NCBI RefSeq assembly: GCF_905475395.1
Contig: NC_058338.1
Span: 49,635,935 to 49,699,934 of the forward strand
Source: Chrysoperla carnea
Taxonomy: Eukaryota; Arthropoda; Insecta; Neuroptera; Chrysopidae
DNA length: 64,000 nt
Direction: 5' to 3'
Below are positions 37,881 to 51,200 of this stretch, piece after piece. The notes below the pieces were generated by a model. The model searched no databases and was not told the origin of the DNA. It saw nothing but the letters and a program-made list of their open reading frames with translations. The translations under genes were made by a program, and so were the position numbers. Position 1 is the first letter of the stretch; each line of letters starts with the position of its first letter.

Positions 37881-38249
37881 ATTTTGTCTATTTGACATTA
37901 GCATAAAAATTGTGAACGATCTCAGCTATACATGTGTATGAAATACGAAAATGCAAGGTGTGTAGGTATATATAGTTCGTTCACTTCACATTAGTTCGTT
38001 CACTTTTACTCTTTTCAAAATTAACAATGGGAGTTTTGAAATAAAAAAATTGAAATATTTTAAAATTTTAAATTTTATAAGAAGATCTAATGAACTATGA
38101 GCAGAATCGTAGGTAAACTAGTTTGCATAGTTCACCTGAAATAACGCTCCTTTGAAATAGTTCATGAACTACACACTTATTAAATATACGCTTTCTCTAA
38201 TAATGATACAACAATGAATATGCATTTATATTTGCGTTGACTCACTATA

Positions 38250-38757
38250 TTAAGGTAGTACCAGCATGAAATCACTTTTCGACAGATTTGGCCGAATTTT
38301 TTTTCTCGGGTTTATAATAGCTTTATTTATGAATTCCTAAAATTTCATAATTTTTGACCGTTTAGATCGCGAGATATTTAAAGACAAAGTTCGCGATTTT
38401 GAGGGTCATGTCCCATTTAAAGTATGTAAAATGTCCGGTCTCTCCAACTATTTTTTATGATATTATTATATATTGAAGAAAAAGTAGAAAAAAATGTTTA
38501 TACAATACAATTCTAAAAAAAAAATTTAGAAATTAATTTTCACTTTCGAGATATTAATTTTGACGTAAATTGATCGAAATTGGAACGTTGGCATAATTAT
38601 TTCCCATTTTAAACGGTCAAAATTTCTGAAACTTTGGGAATTAATAGTAAGCATTATTAAATTCTTAAATTTAATTTTTCGTTAAATTCTGTCGAAAAAA
38701 AAATTGTACCATTGCTTTAACATAGAAACTGCAAATACCATGCTGGAACATCGTTAA
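38250..38757. mobile_element. TTAA-flanked MITE, family B, complete copy
   Basis: It is bounded by TTAA at 38250-38253 and 38754-38757. The left end reads GGTAGTACCAGCATG and the right end CATGCTGGAACATCG, so the termini are inverted repeats. It includes TTTAGATCGCGAGATATTTA. Related copies start TTAAGGTATTTCCGGCATG at 53454 and TTAAGGTATTACCAGCATGG at 62637. A TTAA duplication is the hallmark of piggyBac-type insertion, so this is probably a non-autonomous piggyBac-like element. It ends about 470 bp before the Cyt-b5 start codon. Confidence 0.7.
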
Positions 38758-39227
38758 GAAGATAAAAAGAATACAAATTGATCTATCATCTTTAGTTTAT
38801 ATCATGCCATAACTAAAAAGTGATTAGAATCATATATGCTCTTGTTCTTTATTTTCAAAAATAATAATTATTCAACAAAATAATTCAACTTCAGATTAAA
38901 AATTGAAAGTCAGATATTACATAACATAACAATGATTCTAGTGACATAATTAGTATTACAAAAAAGATGGCAGTACTGGCAAATAAAAATTCGTCATGGT
39001 TTAGGGTATTTTTGATTTGTCAGTGTGATATATATCTTTTCAGCTGATAATATTAGTACGTCATCAAGTCATTAATGCGAAGGTCATCACATAAAACCTT
39101 TTGCTTGTCATTGGTTTTTATTCATTAAATTATTATACGTGTTGTAGTGCATTTGCAACGATATTTTTACCCAAACTTTTACCATTGTTATTAAAAAGTA
39201 AAATTAAATTAAAAAAAATTATAAAAA

Positions 39228-42200
39228 ATGGCAACCAAAGAATATACTATGGCTGAAGTGAAACAACATATCGATAGCAAATCATCATGGTTTGTTATAC
39301 ACAATTCGGTATACGATGTGACAGCATTTTTAAATGAGGTAAATTTAATTTAATTTTTGTGGAATTTATAATTAAGTAAATATGGGGTCATGTCCCTTTG
39401 AACATTTTATTGAAACACATTCTTTGGTTAAATTAATTATGTTTTTTGAATACATTGACATATATATTTTTAAAGTTTAATTAATTTACTTTAATTAGGA
39501 ATAAGATAAAAGAGTATCTGCTGTGTCATTCTTGAACTTTAGAATAAATGTTACCAACTCTTGTTCTTATAATGGAAGATTAAGGTCTTATAATCAATTC
39601 TTCATTATTTACAATATTAGATCTAGCCGGTCAATTTGGCCGAGGCTTTTACTAAACTTTTTTAAGTGGGTCATAATACAACTTGTATATTGCGTAGTTT
39701 TATTTAGGCTGAACCTGCAATTCATGCAATTAAATCTGAAAATGATGTAATAGTCAAGGTTTAATTTGATCTAACAATTAGCAAATAAAAAATTGGGTTT
39801 TTTTTGTGGTGTTTGCCCCTTCCTAATTGTTACGGGACCCAATAAAAGGTGTTTAATCAGATCTTTATGACCTATTCTAGCATTGTTTATTAATAATGAA
39901 TGCTTTTCGTACAATTAATTTAGAATTTAGATGAATTTTGCCTTGTCATTTAAACAAATATAAAACGTATATTAATTTCATACAAAAAATTATTCTATAA
40001 TCTTCCAAAATTTATAATCCTATAGTTGTTTTACATATTCTGTTATTTATATAAAAAAATTTTCGTTCTCATTTAAATAGTAAAAATTAAATTTCAACAT
40101 TTTTAGTGATTTAAGGCAGTAATGCTTGAAGTGGGCTGATAATAGATAAAAAAAAAATTGAAGCAAGCTAAGATAAAAACTTTTTTAAGCTTAATCTGTT
40201 GGAAAGAATTATGTAATATTGATAATCGAACTGTAGAAAAGCAGTAAAAGTTTAATAGTAGCTCAGTTTTTTTATAATTGTACTGAAATTCGTTAGGATC
40301 GCATATGCATGGGGATATTATTTTGTTTTAAAAGCTACAAAATATTAAATTTTGATTAAATTGCAACAGTTTGAAAATTTCCCAAAAAAAAAATTTAACA
40401 AAAAGAAGTCTTTTAACAAGTTTTGGGTTTTTCAAATTTATTGATTGTACCTGTTGCTAGATTACACGTGTTTAGACAACTTTGAATCTCTTGTAATTTT
40501 GCCAAATTAAAATGATTTAAAAAAAAATATCTATGTATATCTATTAGTATCTATTTATTTATTTTTTATATTATTCCGTTTTGCATTGATAGCTTGCGAT
40601 TTTATAAAAACCGAAAAATAGACTTTGATAACCACATAGAGAGTTTTCTAGAGTCATTTTTTTCACGTATTATGAATAAACTGTTTTTAATAATAACGAT
40701 TTTGGGGCCCGATTTTGCAACGGCTATTATCAAAAATAATTCTAGATTTTTCGGTGAGATTTCCTTTGTATTTCGATTTTTATCTAAGTTTACTAATAAA
40801 GTACTTGTTACAAAATTCGAATTTATGTTTTCGTCAGATTTTTGATAACTGTAATATTATTCGTGCCACCTAAATAGTGGTGCAACAAGTGAGAAAGTGT
40901 AATTGACCATGCGAGAGAAGTTAAAGAAACACGAACGGGGTAACTATTTTTTCAGCTGAAGTGGGCAATTAGCAACCCGCCAAATTGCTCGACTATTTTT
41001 AACCCCCGAATCAAAAAAGGATTGTTATAAGTTTGACCGCTATGTGTGTCTGCCTGTCTGTAGCATTGTAGCGTCTAAACGGATGAACCGACTTGGATTT
41101 TTTTTTGTATCCTTTGAAGGGAGGTAATTTCATGGGGAGTGTTCTTAGCAATATTTCTAGTTCGAGTTTAGGGTTCCGTACCGGAAAAACACTCGGGGAT
41201 TTTTTAAATTTCACATGTTTATGAAGTAAGTGTGCGTGCAATATGAGGATAGGCGTTTTTTTTCGAGGGGTGTATTTACTTTGATATTTTTATTTATTTA
41301 TAATGAAACAATATTTGGTATCTATTAGAAATTATGTTTTTGACACCTGGCTATTTTTGGAATGGCATGTATTGAAATGTTGCTGGGTGGCTAATAAAGA
41401 ATAATAAGTACAAATTTTATAAATCAATCAAATTAGGAACAAGAGTAATAAGGATTTTACAAAGTAATTGTTAAAGAAATAAATAACACCTGCATAATTA
41501 TTATTAACAGCTTCAACTGAATTTAAATCAGTTAATTAATTTTTATACCTTGTATTTATGAAATATATCAGAGTAGTTTGTAACGCTTAGAAATATTGAT
41601 CCTATTCAGTTACTTTATTAATCGTTTTCAAGTATTGTATTGTCGTTTTCATGAAATTTTGAATTCCTTTCTGCATAAAATTCTTAATTATTCTTAATCC
41701 CCTTCCCTCTTATTCTAAAAGCTGGTTACGCTCGTACATGACTCTTTGTTATTAAGATAAATTCAGAATGCATACTGAATAATATTGTTTACATTGTGAT
41801 TGTGTCAATAACACAGTAAAATTAGTAATATAGTGGTGTGTGGTCAGAGACGGGCTAAAAATATTTACGTCTGTAGGCAGTTTTAAAAATTAGTGCCCCT
41901 CGTAATAAAAAAATCTATCAATGAAAAACTTTTTAATCTCCGAACTAAAAAAGGTGTGTTATAAGTTTGACCGCTATGCGTGTCTAATTTTGATTTTTTT
42001 TGTTTCGTTTGAAATTTAATTGATTGGAGAGTGTTCTTAGCTATAGTTTAAGAACGATTTTAGGGTTTCGTATCCGAAAAAAAAAAATTGGTGATGATCT
42101 TCAAAATGGGTTCAGTTAGGAAAAAGCTTTAAGGAAAATGGTACTTTATTGAAGAGTGTTCTTCGATATGTTTCAAGTGCGAGTTTAGAGTTCCGTACCT

Positions 42201-45200
42201 GGAAAATTTGTCGGAGGTTTTTTTAATTTTGTAAAGTTCACTTGTTTTAGTTCTTTAGTTTCAAGTTCTTTATTTCTTTGAACCTGTAAAATCACGTTGG
42301 TTTTTCGGGGCAGTTCTCCGACTCCAGTTATCGTTGTTAAATAGGAACGTAGATAGATGCATACATTCATCAAAGAGCACTTTTCTTAATCACCAAAATA
42401 CATCGTTACAAACATATTTGCTCTATTTAAACTTCTTTAGTGTTCGAATTGGTCAAATTGTAATACGAAAATTTATTGTAAAAATTTCTGTACAACTCTC
42501 GCCTCTTTTCAATTTAATCACGTTAAGGCTGTCTGTAATTATTAGATATACTGTCACTCTAAATTTTTGTCTTCCAGATAATGAAGAAGTAATATCTTGG
42601 GCAGATTCATCTGTTCTCTTTCTCTTTTGTATCTATTTTGTGTTTTTTAAATTCTTTGACTGTTGAAAGTTTCAAAGCTTGCTGCTCATTATACTATGTA
42701 TATATGAAATATATCATAGTATATTAAGTTTTGTCCCAAGTTTGTAACGCTTAAAAATATTGATGCTACGAACAAAATTTTAGTATAGGTGTTCATAAAA
42801 TCACCTAATTAGTCCATTTTCGGTTGCCTGTCAACACGATAACTCAAAAACGAAAAATAATATCAAGCTGAAATTTTTACAGTGTGCTCAGGACATAAAA
42901 AGTGAGGTCGAGTTCGTAAATGGGCAACATAGGTCAATTGGGTCTTGGGTCCGTATTACCCATCTTGTAAACCGTTAGAGATAGAACAAAAGTTTAAACA
43001 TAAAAAATGTTCCTTATATAAAACAAAACAACTTTTGTTTGAAATATTTTTTCGTAAACATCACTGTTTATCCACGAGGGCGCAAAGTAGGCGCAAATTA
43101 TATAGTATGTATTATATGGGAATATTAGCTATGTATGTATGTGTAATGTGGCAGTGTAATCAACACAGTCTATACATGGTATTTCAACAAATAACTCAGT
43201 CAATTGTTTGTTTTCACTTGTTTTTTTATTAAAATTTTCCCTTTATGCAGAAAGTATATGAATTAGATTGTTATTGTAATAACTTTAAAAATGTCAATAT
43301 CAACGGACTTTAATTTTTTGCATACTAACACACTTAAATATTTTTATGTTTAAGTAATACCTTCCACGTGCGCCCCTCTTTTATAACCTTGCACCTGTAG
43401 GCACGTTTTCCACTAAACGGACAAACAAAAACAAAACTGAATTTCGGATCGAAAAAAGAAACTGCAACTTTATACAAACTTTTTGAAGACGGGCAATGTA
43501 TTAGCGTAGCCAATGGCTATTACAGTTTCAGCTTTGTTTTTGTTGAAGTTTGAGTTTTGTTTTTGTTTGTCCGTTTAGTGGGAAAACGACATTATGGATA
43601 ATCCACCTCTGTGTGTGGTGTGAATCTTCTTTTTCCTTTTCTATGACTTCTCAATTAAATAATTTGAATTGAAGTTAATATTAACAATACAGACAACTTA
43701 CAAGATATTATTAGATAAATAATAGATACTTTTCACAGATTCAATTTAACCTTGAATTCTCAATCAATTTCGTACTTATATAAATTACATTACATACATA
43801 AAAAACTCTTGAGCCGAAGAGCTCTAATACACAAGTCATATTTTCCCCTTATTAGATGCTTTTTATTATACGGGGAATTTTTTTCTAGCATTCATGATAT
43901 TTTGACATAAATAAATTATGGTTTAAAAAACTAAAAAACACGCTTTATTACACTAAAAAGCGGATAATCATTTTAATTGTAAAGTAAAGTTCAAAGCGTG
44001 GAGTAGTCTTTACATTGATTCTTCGAATTAGTTGATTTGACAGATATCGACCACCTCACTCTTTTAATTTTACATTACAATTAAAATTATTATCCACGTT
44101 TCAGTGCAATAAAGCGTGCTTTTTGTTTTTATACCATGTATACATTAAATATATCAATGTATACTAGGTTTAGTCCCAAGTTTGTAAGGCTTAAAAATAT
44201 TGTTGCTACGAACATTTTGGTATAGGTGTTCATAAAATCAATTAAAGATCTATTTCCTGTTGCCTGTTTGTCTGTCTGTCTGTCACCGCAATAACTCTAA
44301 AACGAAAATAAATATCTTAGGGCGTTAAAAGAGAGGTGAAGTTCGTAAATGAGCAACATAGTCCAATTGGTAAATTGGGTCTTGGACCCGTAGAACTCAT
44401 CTGGTAAACCGTTAAAGATAGAACAAAAGTTTAAATGTAACTTTTGGATAAAGCATTTTTCCGTAGTTGGCGTGTTTTCTTACGATTAAATGGAATAATC
44501 ATATATTTTTAAATCACATTACCTCCGAAAGCTAACAATTTTCTTATGAGGATTAACTTTATAATTTAAAGTGTTATTATACCTCTTACCGTCTAAGATC
44601 TAAATTGGCTATTAAAGAAACCCGAAGAACTATGTCAAATTTGATGCCAGAACATGATGTCCTCCAGCACACTCTAAAATTTCTGTTGAAGTCATTTTTA
44701 ATGGGTAGCGCCGAGATTCAGATGCAGAGATTAAAATTGTTCATTAAATAAACACATTTTATTTGCTTAAAATCCACTTTATTTAAAAATTTTGTCTATC
44801 AAAATATTTTGTTTATGTACATTTCAACTTGTTAGTCATCTTCAGAACAATCTTGTTCACTCTGTATATATCCGACGTAAACAAAATCCCATGAGTAGTA
44901 GTGTTCTGGGAGCTACCAAACGGATTTTTAACACTTCGCCACTCCTCCCCATTTACCTGTGCATAAGTCTATATTTACATGAGAGAGAGAAAGACTAATA
45001 AATATTACATACTCAAGTACTTACATACATTTATGTCTGTACATTACGAATTTGTGTATTTATACAGGATGTTTGAGAATGCTTGTTCTTCAAATTTATG
45101 CATTTAGATATTATAGACCATAGTTGAAGGGTCAAGGTCAGTTTTAGACTTTTTGACAGGAAAGGTAAAAGGAAAGTTGTACGAAATTGAATGTAAAACT

Positions 45201-48200
45201 CGTGCGTGAGTTTCGTTTCCATGGTAACGATACACTACTTTAATTATAGAATTGTATGGATGCATATATAATTGTATGGATTGCATTTAAGGCTTACATT
45301 GAAAATTTAATATTATTGTCGCACAAATTTAAATAAATAATTATGATAATTTACATTTGAAAAATAATATTTGTGCAATTTGATTTCTTATTTTCACAAT
45401 TTTTAATGCATTAAGTTTAATTAATTCGTGTTTTACAATAATTTTAATTTGACATTTCTATAACATTAACATGTAAAAAACTGCAAATTAGTAATAACAG
45501 CCCCCTTTAACGCCAAAATTTTTCACTGGAAGCGCTGGCATCGATTTTATTGTCCCTACGAATAGGTTTATAGAGAATCCTAAGGGAGAATCCATAAACC
45601 ACGTGGCTCAGTCAAGAAAAGGAAAGGATTAGTTCAAAAGCTACGCTGAGCTACATCAGGGGAGGGGGTGATAATGAAGTCAAGCTACATAATTTATTTG
45701 ATAGATTTTTTGACTCAGTGAAAATAACATTGGGTACTTTTACATTTTATGAACGCCATATTCTTACAATGACGTAATGCCAGTGTTTAAAAAAAAACTA
45801 CATTCCATCCGAAGGGGGATCATAGTAAAGGCTACGGGAGCCTACATGGAATCAAGGATGTATTCTAAAGAGGCTGGAATTGAGCTATGTAGATAATGGA
45901 CGTATCGTAATGTGACTTTTGTAATGAAGTTCTGCTAATTACAGTTATTTTTATCAACTCCGAAAACATGGAATCCCTCGCTTATCAATGATATTGCATA
46001 TTAATTATGTTCCGATACGAAAACTTCATAAAGTTACTTAATAATCAAGTATTGAAATTTAAACTGTTGTGTTTATTTGAGCTGTTCTGATACATCCTGT
46101 ATTATTGTTTATGTTTTGTCATTACAAATCTCCCTTCTTATTATGTAAATTAATTTATTATGCGTTAAAAAATTAACCTTTGTATCACAATAATAACTTT
46201 TTTGACTCTCTATTTGTTTTACTTTTATTACACGGGGCCTTAACGGAAATACAATCATTGAAACTTTATTTTATAAATCAAATTTTGTACTCTAAAAATG
46301 CAAATATTTAATTTGCTTATTCAAAATGACAACTTGACAATTTAGTGAATTGTTTAATTCACTAAATTTAATCAATTTTCTTTTCGGTATCATTATCATA
46401 AATGATAGCATATGAACCCTGTTCAAATACGTAGTTTTGAGAAAAATGCATTTAAAGTTTTCAGCAAAGATCTATCATGTATCTATAATTTCAGTTACAT
46501 GTGTGTGGCTATCTAAGAGTGGATATCTTTTTTTATTTACATGACGTAAAAAAACGCGATTGGGTTATCAACACTGTCTATACATGGTATTTCAACAACT
46601 AACTCAGTATATTGTTTGTTTTCACTTGTTTAGTACTTTATTTAATCCCTTAGAGGAGTGTAAAACAACCTTTTACAAGCAAAAAAAAAAATTGTGCTAC
46701 CTGCAAAATCCGTAAAAAACTGCAAAATTTTCGGCCTTTTTTTCAGTTTTTGAAAATGAGCTTCTATGAGCTTCTTACATTAATTGCTACTATCATTTTG
46801 AAAGTATGTATATTAAATTTGAAACAATTGAAACCAACACAGTTCTGTATGTCCAATAGTTTTAAACCGTTATAGATAGAATAAAAGTTTAAATGTAAAA
46901 AATGTTCCTTTAAAAAACATAAACATAGGGAAAAACTTTGGTTTTAACATTATTATCAAATATCATTACAAAAAGCAGCTTTACATTGCATTTTACGATT
47001 TTAGTGTTTTTTTTTGTAAAATTTTACTGGCGTATATAAATTTATTTTTAAATAGAATTATTGAAAATATTTATTGAAAAGATGGTAATTAATATTTTTG
47101 TAGACTTTATCTCTCTTATGACACGCAATTTTGAATAAGATTAGATAACAATTTATTAATTTATTACTAAAGCTGAGTTTGAAAATGTCAGAATAAACGT
47201 TTCGTCTCAAATGATTTGCAATTTATTTTGTATGTACTCTGTAATTATTATTAATATTTTTTCCATGTCAAATACACTTCTACTTATTTTTTTCAAGGTA
47301 AACTGAGATTTTTAAAATTTCGTATTGGAAAATCCTACTAAATTCGAATGAATAAACGAGTCGTTACCTGAACTTAACGGCAGGGAGCATAGTAGGTGGA
47401 GGGGACAGCTAAATCGACAACAGCGCTGTTATCTTATAAAATTTTCAATAAATCATGCGTTTTATTTAAAATATGACTAACTTTCAATTGTTCAGTAAAG
47501 GTCAAATTGATAAAGACTTAATTGATGAAGTTTTTCTGCTCATGACTTTTTTTTAAATCATGAATCCATGAATCATGATTCTTTACGATGGTAGAATTAT
47601 ACAAGTAGAGCATTCTATTGTTTAAAATTAAATTTTAAAATTATATAAATATTTATTAAAAAATGTATTTATTGAAATTAAACAACGTATTGTGTTTAAG
47701 AACATACGATATTAATAGAATTAAATAGAAATTGATTGTTTAAACAAAAAACAATCAGGTCTTTTAACATTGTGCTCCTTCCCCAAACATACGATATAAA
47801 TAGAATTAAATAGAAATTGATTGTTTAAACAAAAAACAATCAGGTCTTTTAACATTGTGCTCCTTCCCCGAACATACGATATAAATAGAATTAAATAGAA
47901 ATTGATTGGTTAAACAAAAAACAATCAGGTTTTTTAACATTGTGCTCCTTCCCCATATTCGTAAAATAAAGTTAATTTTTATCGAAGAATATTAAGGTAC
48001 ATTCACACTATTAAGACAAAATTTAAACGTATCTTAAAATTTTTAATTATTATTTACTTTCTGATAGACCATAAGTATTATGGTATTTTTACGTTTTCGG
48101 GTGTATGGAATGCCGAAATGCAATCAATTTTCAGGAAACATAATATTATGAAAAATTTGGCGAAACGTACTAAGTCTGCCAAATTTTTTTCGGTTGATTA

Positions 48201-51200
48201 TAGTAATTTTTAGAATAAAGACAAAAAAGGTGTTATATGGAAAGAGTAAAAACAGACATATTTGCTATTTTCTTTATGTTAAAAAACTAAATTATTAAAC
48301 TTCTTGCATCTTTTAAACATTCTTGGTTTAAACTAAAAGAACCGTGTTATCGCATTCAATATTTTGGTCGAACGTAGGGCCTAAAATGATTTTAAAAATT
48401 AAGAAAATGACATTCGAGATAAGAAAAACATTCGAATTTTATCGAAGTCTTGATTTTTATTCTGAAACAGAAATATGCAAAAATGGAATAGGCAAATTTT
48501 CTTGGCAAAAGCGATCTCACCTAGAAAGAACATTACCAAAATGATTTTTTTATTTAAAAAAATTATAATAAATTAAAAGTAATTAACTAATACAGTCATT
48601 AAGCATCATAAGGTAAATATGCTTTATACAATTACGCAAAACGCGATGCGATTATTAGCTAAATTTTGCTCTGTCATCCTACAAACAACAGATAATAAAA
48701 ATATTGTTTAAATCATTATTAGTTCAGTAAAAAACAATAACTGCAGTTTACATAAAAACAACAAATCATTAAAAAATTTATTCAATTCTTCATTACTACT
48801 TAATATGTTTTAAGAGTCTTTTTACCTTAAGGTAGAATGTCCGTTATAGTCATAAAAATATACTCTTATATTTCGTACACTATTTATGACAACAGTTGTG
48901 TTTTTGTACTTAATACCTTGATATCGTATGTATGCATATACAAATTTTGCATACACAATGATTGTTGTTTAGAAAATCTTAAATTAATAATCCGAATGTT
49001 CAGAAACCCTATTGATCCAATTTTTATATACACCCCCCTCCCTTTTCACAGAAACAGTCTAATTTTTAAGTTATTAACAGTTGAACATTTGGAAAACAAT
49101 GATAAAAAGTTAAATTTTTGAGCTTATTAATTTATAAAGATACCAGCAATTACCCGCCCGCTTCGCTGGATGATTTCGATTATAAAAGGAAAATAATTTG
49201 GTTTAATAATAAAAAGTGAAATATATTTCCAGTTTTATGGATGGGAGGAATAAGTGAGGGCACGGTAGGTCCATTGAATCGGGCGGGTAATTATTAGTTC
49301 TTCATAAATTAATGTATTTATTTTATTAAAGTTTTTTTTGAAAAAAATCTGTAGAAAAGTTTTTAAGATTTGATTTAAAATGTGTCAGTTTTAGTCAACT
49401 AGTACATTTAACCTAAGCAAAGAGTGCTAACTTTGATAGTGGATATTTTTTTAAATTCCGAAGGTTCGGTTATAACATCTACTCAAAATTTTATTTCATT
49501 TTGTAAAAAAGTGGGACTTTTACAGACATTAAACCTTAATAATTTGTTTATTCATCATTCGGGCATGTAATCAGTTTGATAACGAGAGGTTTTAATCGAT
49601 TAATTATACTTCTTGAAAAATATTTTCCTGATTAACTTACAAAATTAATACAAGTATGTAGATTGGAGAAAATTTTCCTACTAAGAATATTTTCGAATTA
49701 AATTTATTCTTTAGATTTTCTAAAGAGATCAATGAACTAAGATTTTTCAAAACCATCAGATAAAAAGAACCAAGTGATGTAGAGGCTGAAATTATCCTAC
49801 AGAGGAAATTATCGTGCATATTTTTTGTACCATTAACGAGATAGTGATCCGTTAATTATTATTTTTTATTATGAGAATGAGAAGGAAATTAAAAAATAAT
49901 TGAATGTCGAATTGTGGTTTTATTATTTCCACCTAAAATTGTTTACATCGATTAAAATGGAAATTTTAAATATTTTGTTTAGATAGTGGTGATTTTCTAA
50001 GAAACGTTGAAACCTGTTTCCCTAATTATTACGTTTAATAAAATAGTAATTTCTTTACTATCTTTCATGATTTCAGTTTTATTTCAAACACTATTTTAGT
50101 TAATAAGTTAATGTTTCGATATAAATTTTGTAAATATATTTTATAATTCAATCGCAAATTAAATACATCTACAGATTTCTCGAGTATAAATTACTAAAGT
50201 TAATCGTTAAAAAATTTGTATTTTCGTTGTTAAGGACGTATACCTCTTCCATAACAATCGAAATAGGGCTAAGAATTGTTTTATAAAGGTAAAATATATA
50301 CACAGATTTCAATTCAAAAAAAATTTTATATAGTCTTGATTCATTGAGTGTATCAGAACAGGTGACAATGAATTGTATCCCATATCATATTTACAAAAAT
50401 CTTTAATTTATGATTCAAAATTGTGCTCATAGATGGCGTGGTAAAATGGCATTGACTAAATTTAATTATTAAATTTTTTTTATAAATATATCTTTAAATT
50501 CATGTGTTATTTTGATATATGAGCTATATTATTGTACAGTTTCATTCCAATCCATTCAGTAGTTTTTGCTTGAAAGTTTATTAAACCACAAACAAACTAA
50601 CATCCTTAGTTTCACATTTATAATACATATATAGAGATAGAGATTAATATCAAGATTTTACGTAATATAAAATTCTTTATAATATATAAAAATATTCATA
50701 TCCAAACTTATTTAATGTGCAATTTAGCAATTGCTAATATTTAGTACTTAAAATTTTTTGTATTTTATTTCCTGTTGAATAATAAATTTTTGTAACTTTT
50801 TTTTAAATATAATTGTCGGGGTCATTATAGTGAAGGAGCTCAATGTTGTAACAAAACTGTCTGTTATATACAAAATTATAGGAAAGCGGCATATTACACA
50901 ATGTGAAAGCGCTTTCCGTTTTTAAAAAAATAGTGTGCGCGAAAGGAGGACGAACAAAAAGATAGAAAGGGTTGAAGAAATAAAATTTCCAATTTCATTG
51001 CTTAGTCCACTGTTATAAAAGTGGTCTAAGCAAAGTAAATTGGAAATTTTATTTCTTCAATCCTAATTATAGAGTTCCACAAAGTAAAGCTCTCTACAAT
51101 TAATTATCTAAAAATAGAATAGAATTTTGGGACCCTATCAAAAGTTTTGGAATTTTAGTATGGTGATGACCGATGATTGTTGTTGTTAGTTTATGACCGT

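Larger units (their letters stand above)
36088..39227. other. Shared upstream region of SA and Cyt-b5
   Basis: The two genes diverge, with start codons 3.1 kb apart, so both 5' UTRs and promoters should fall here. No TATA box or other control element can be singled out in such AT-rich DNA. The middle is filled by a tandem duplication, several foldbacks and a TTAA-flanked element, listed separately. Confidence 0.55.

Noticed and set aside
37901-38010. Repeated TAGTTCGTTCACTT near 37972-38005 as a regulatory direct repeat
   Set aside because: Two short copies only, in a region of decayed repeats; no known binding site is matched.
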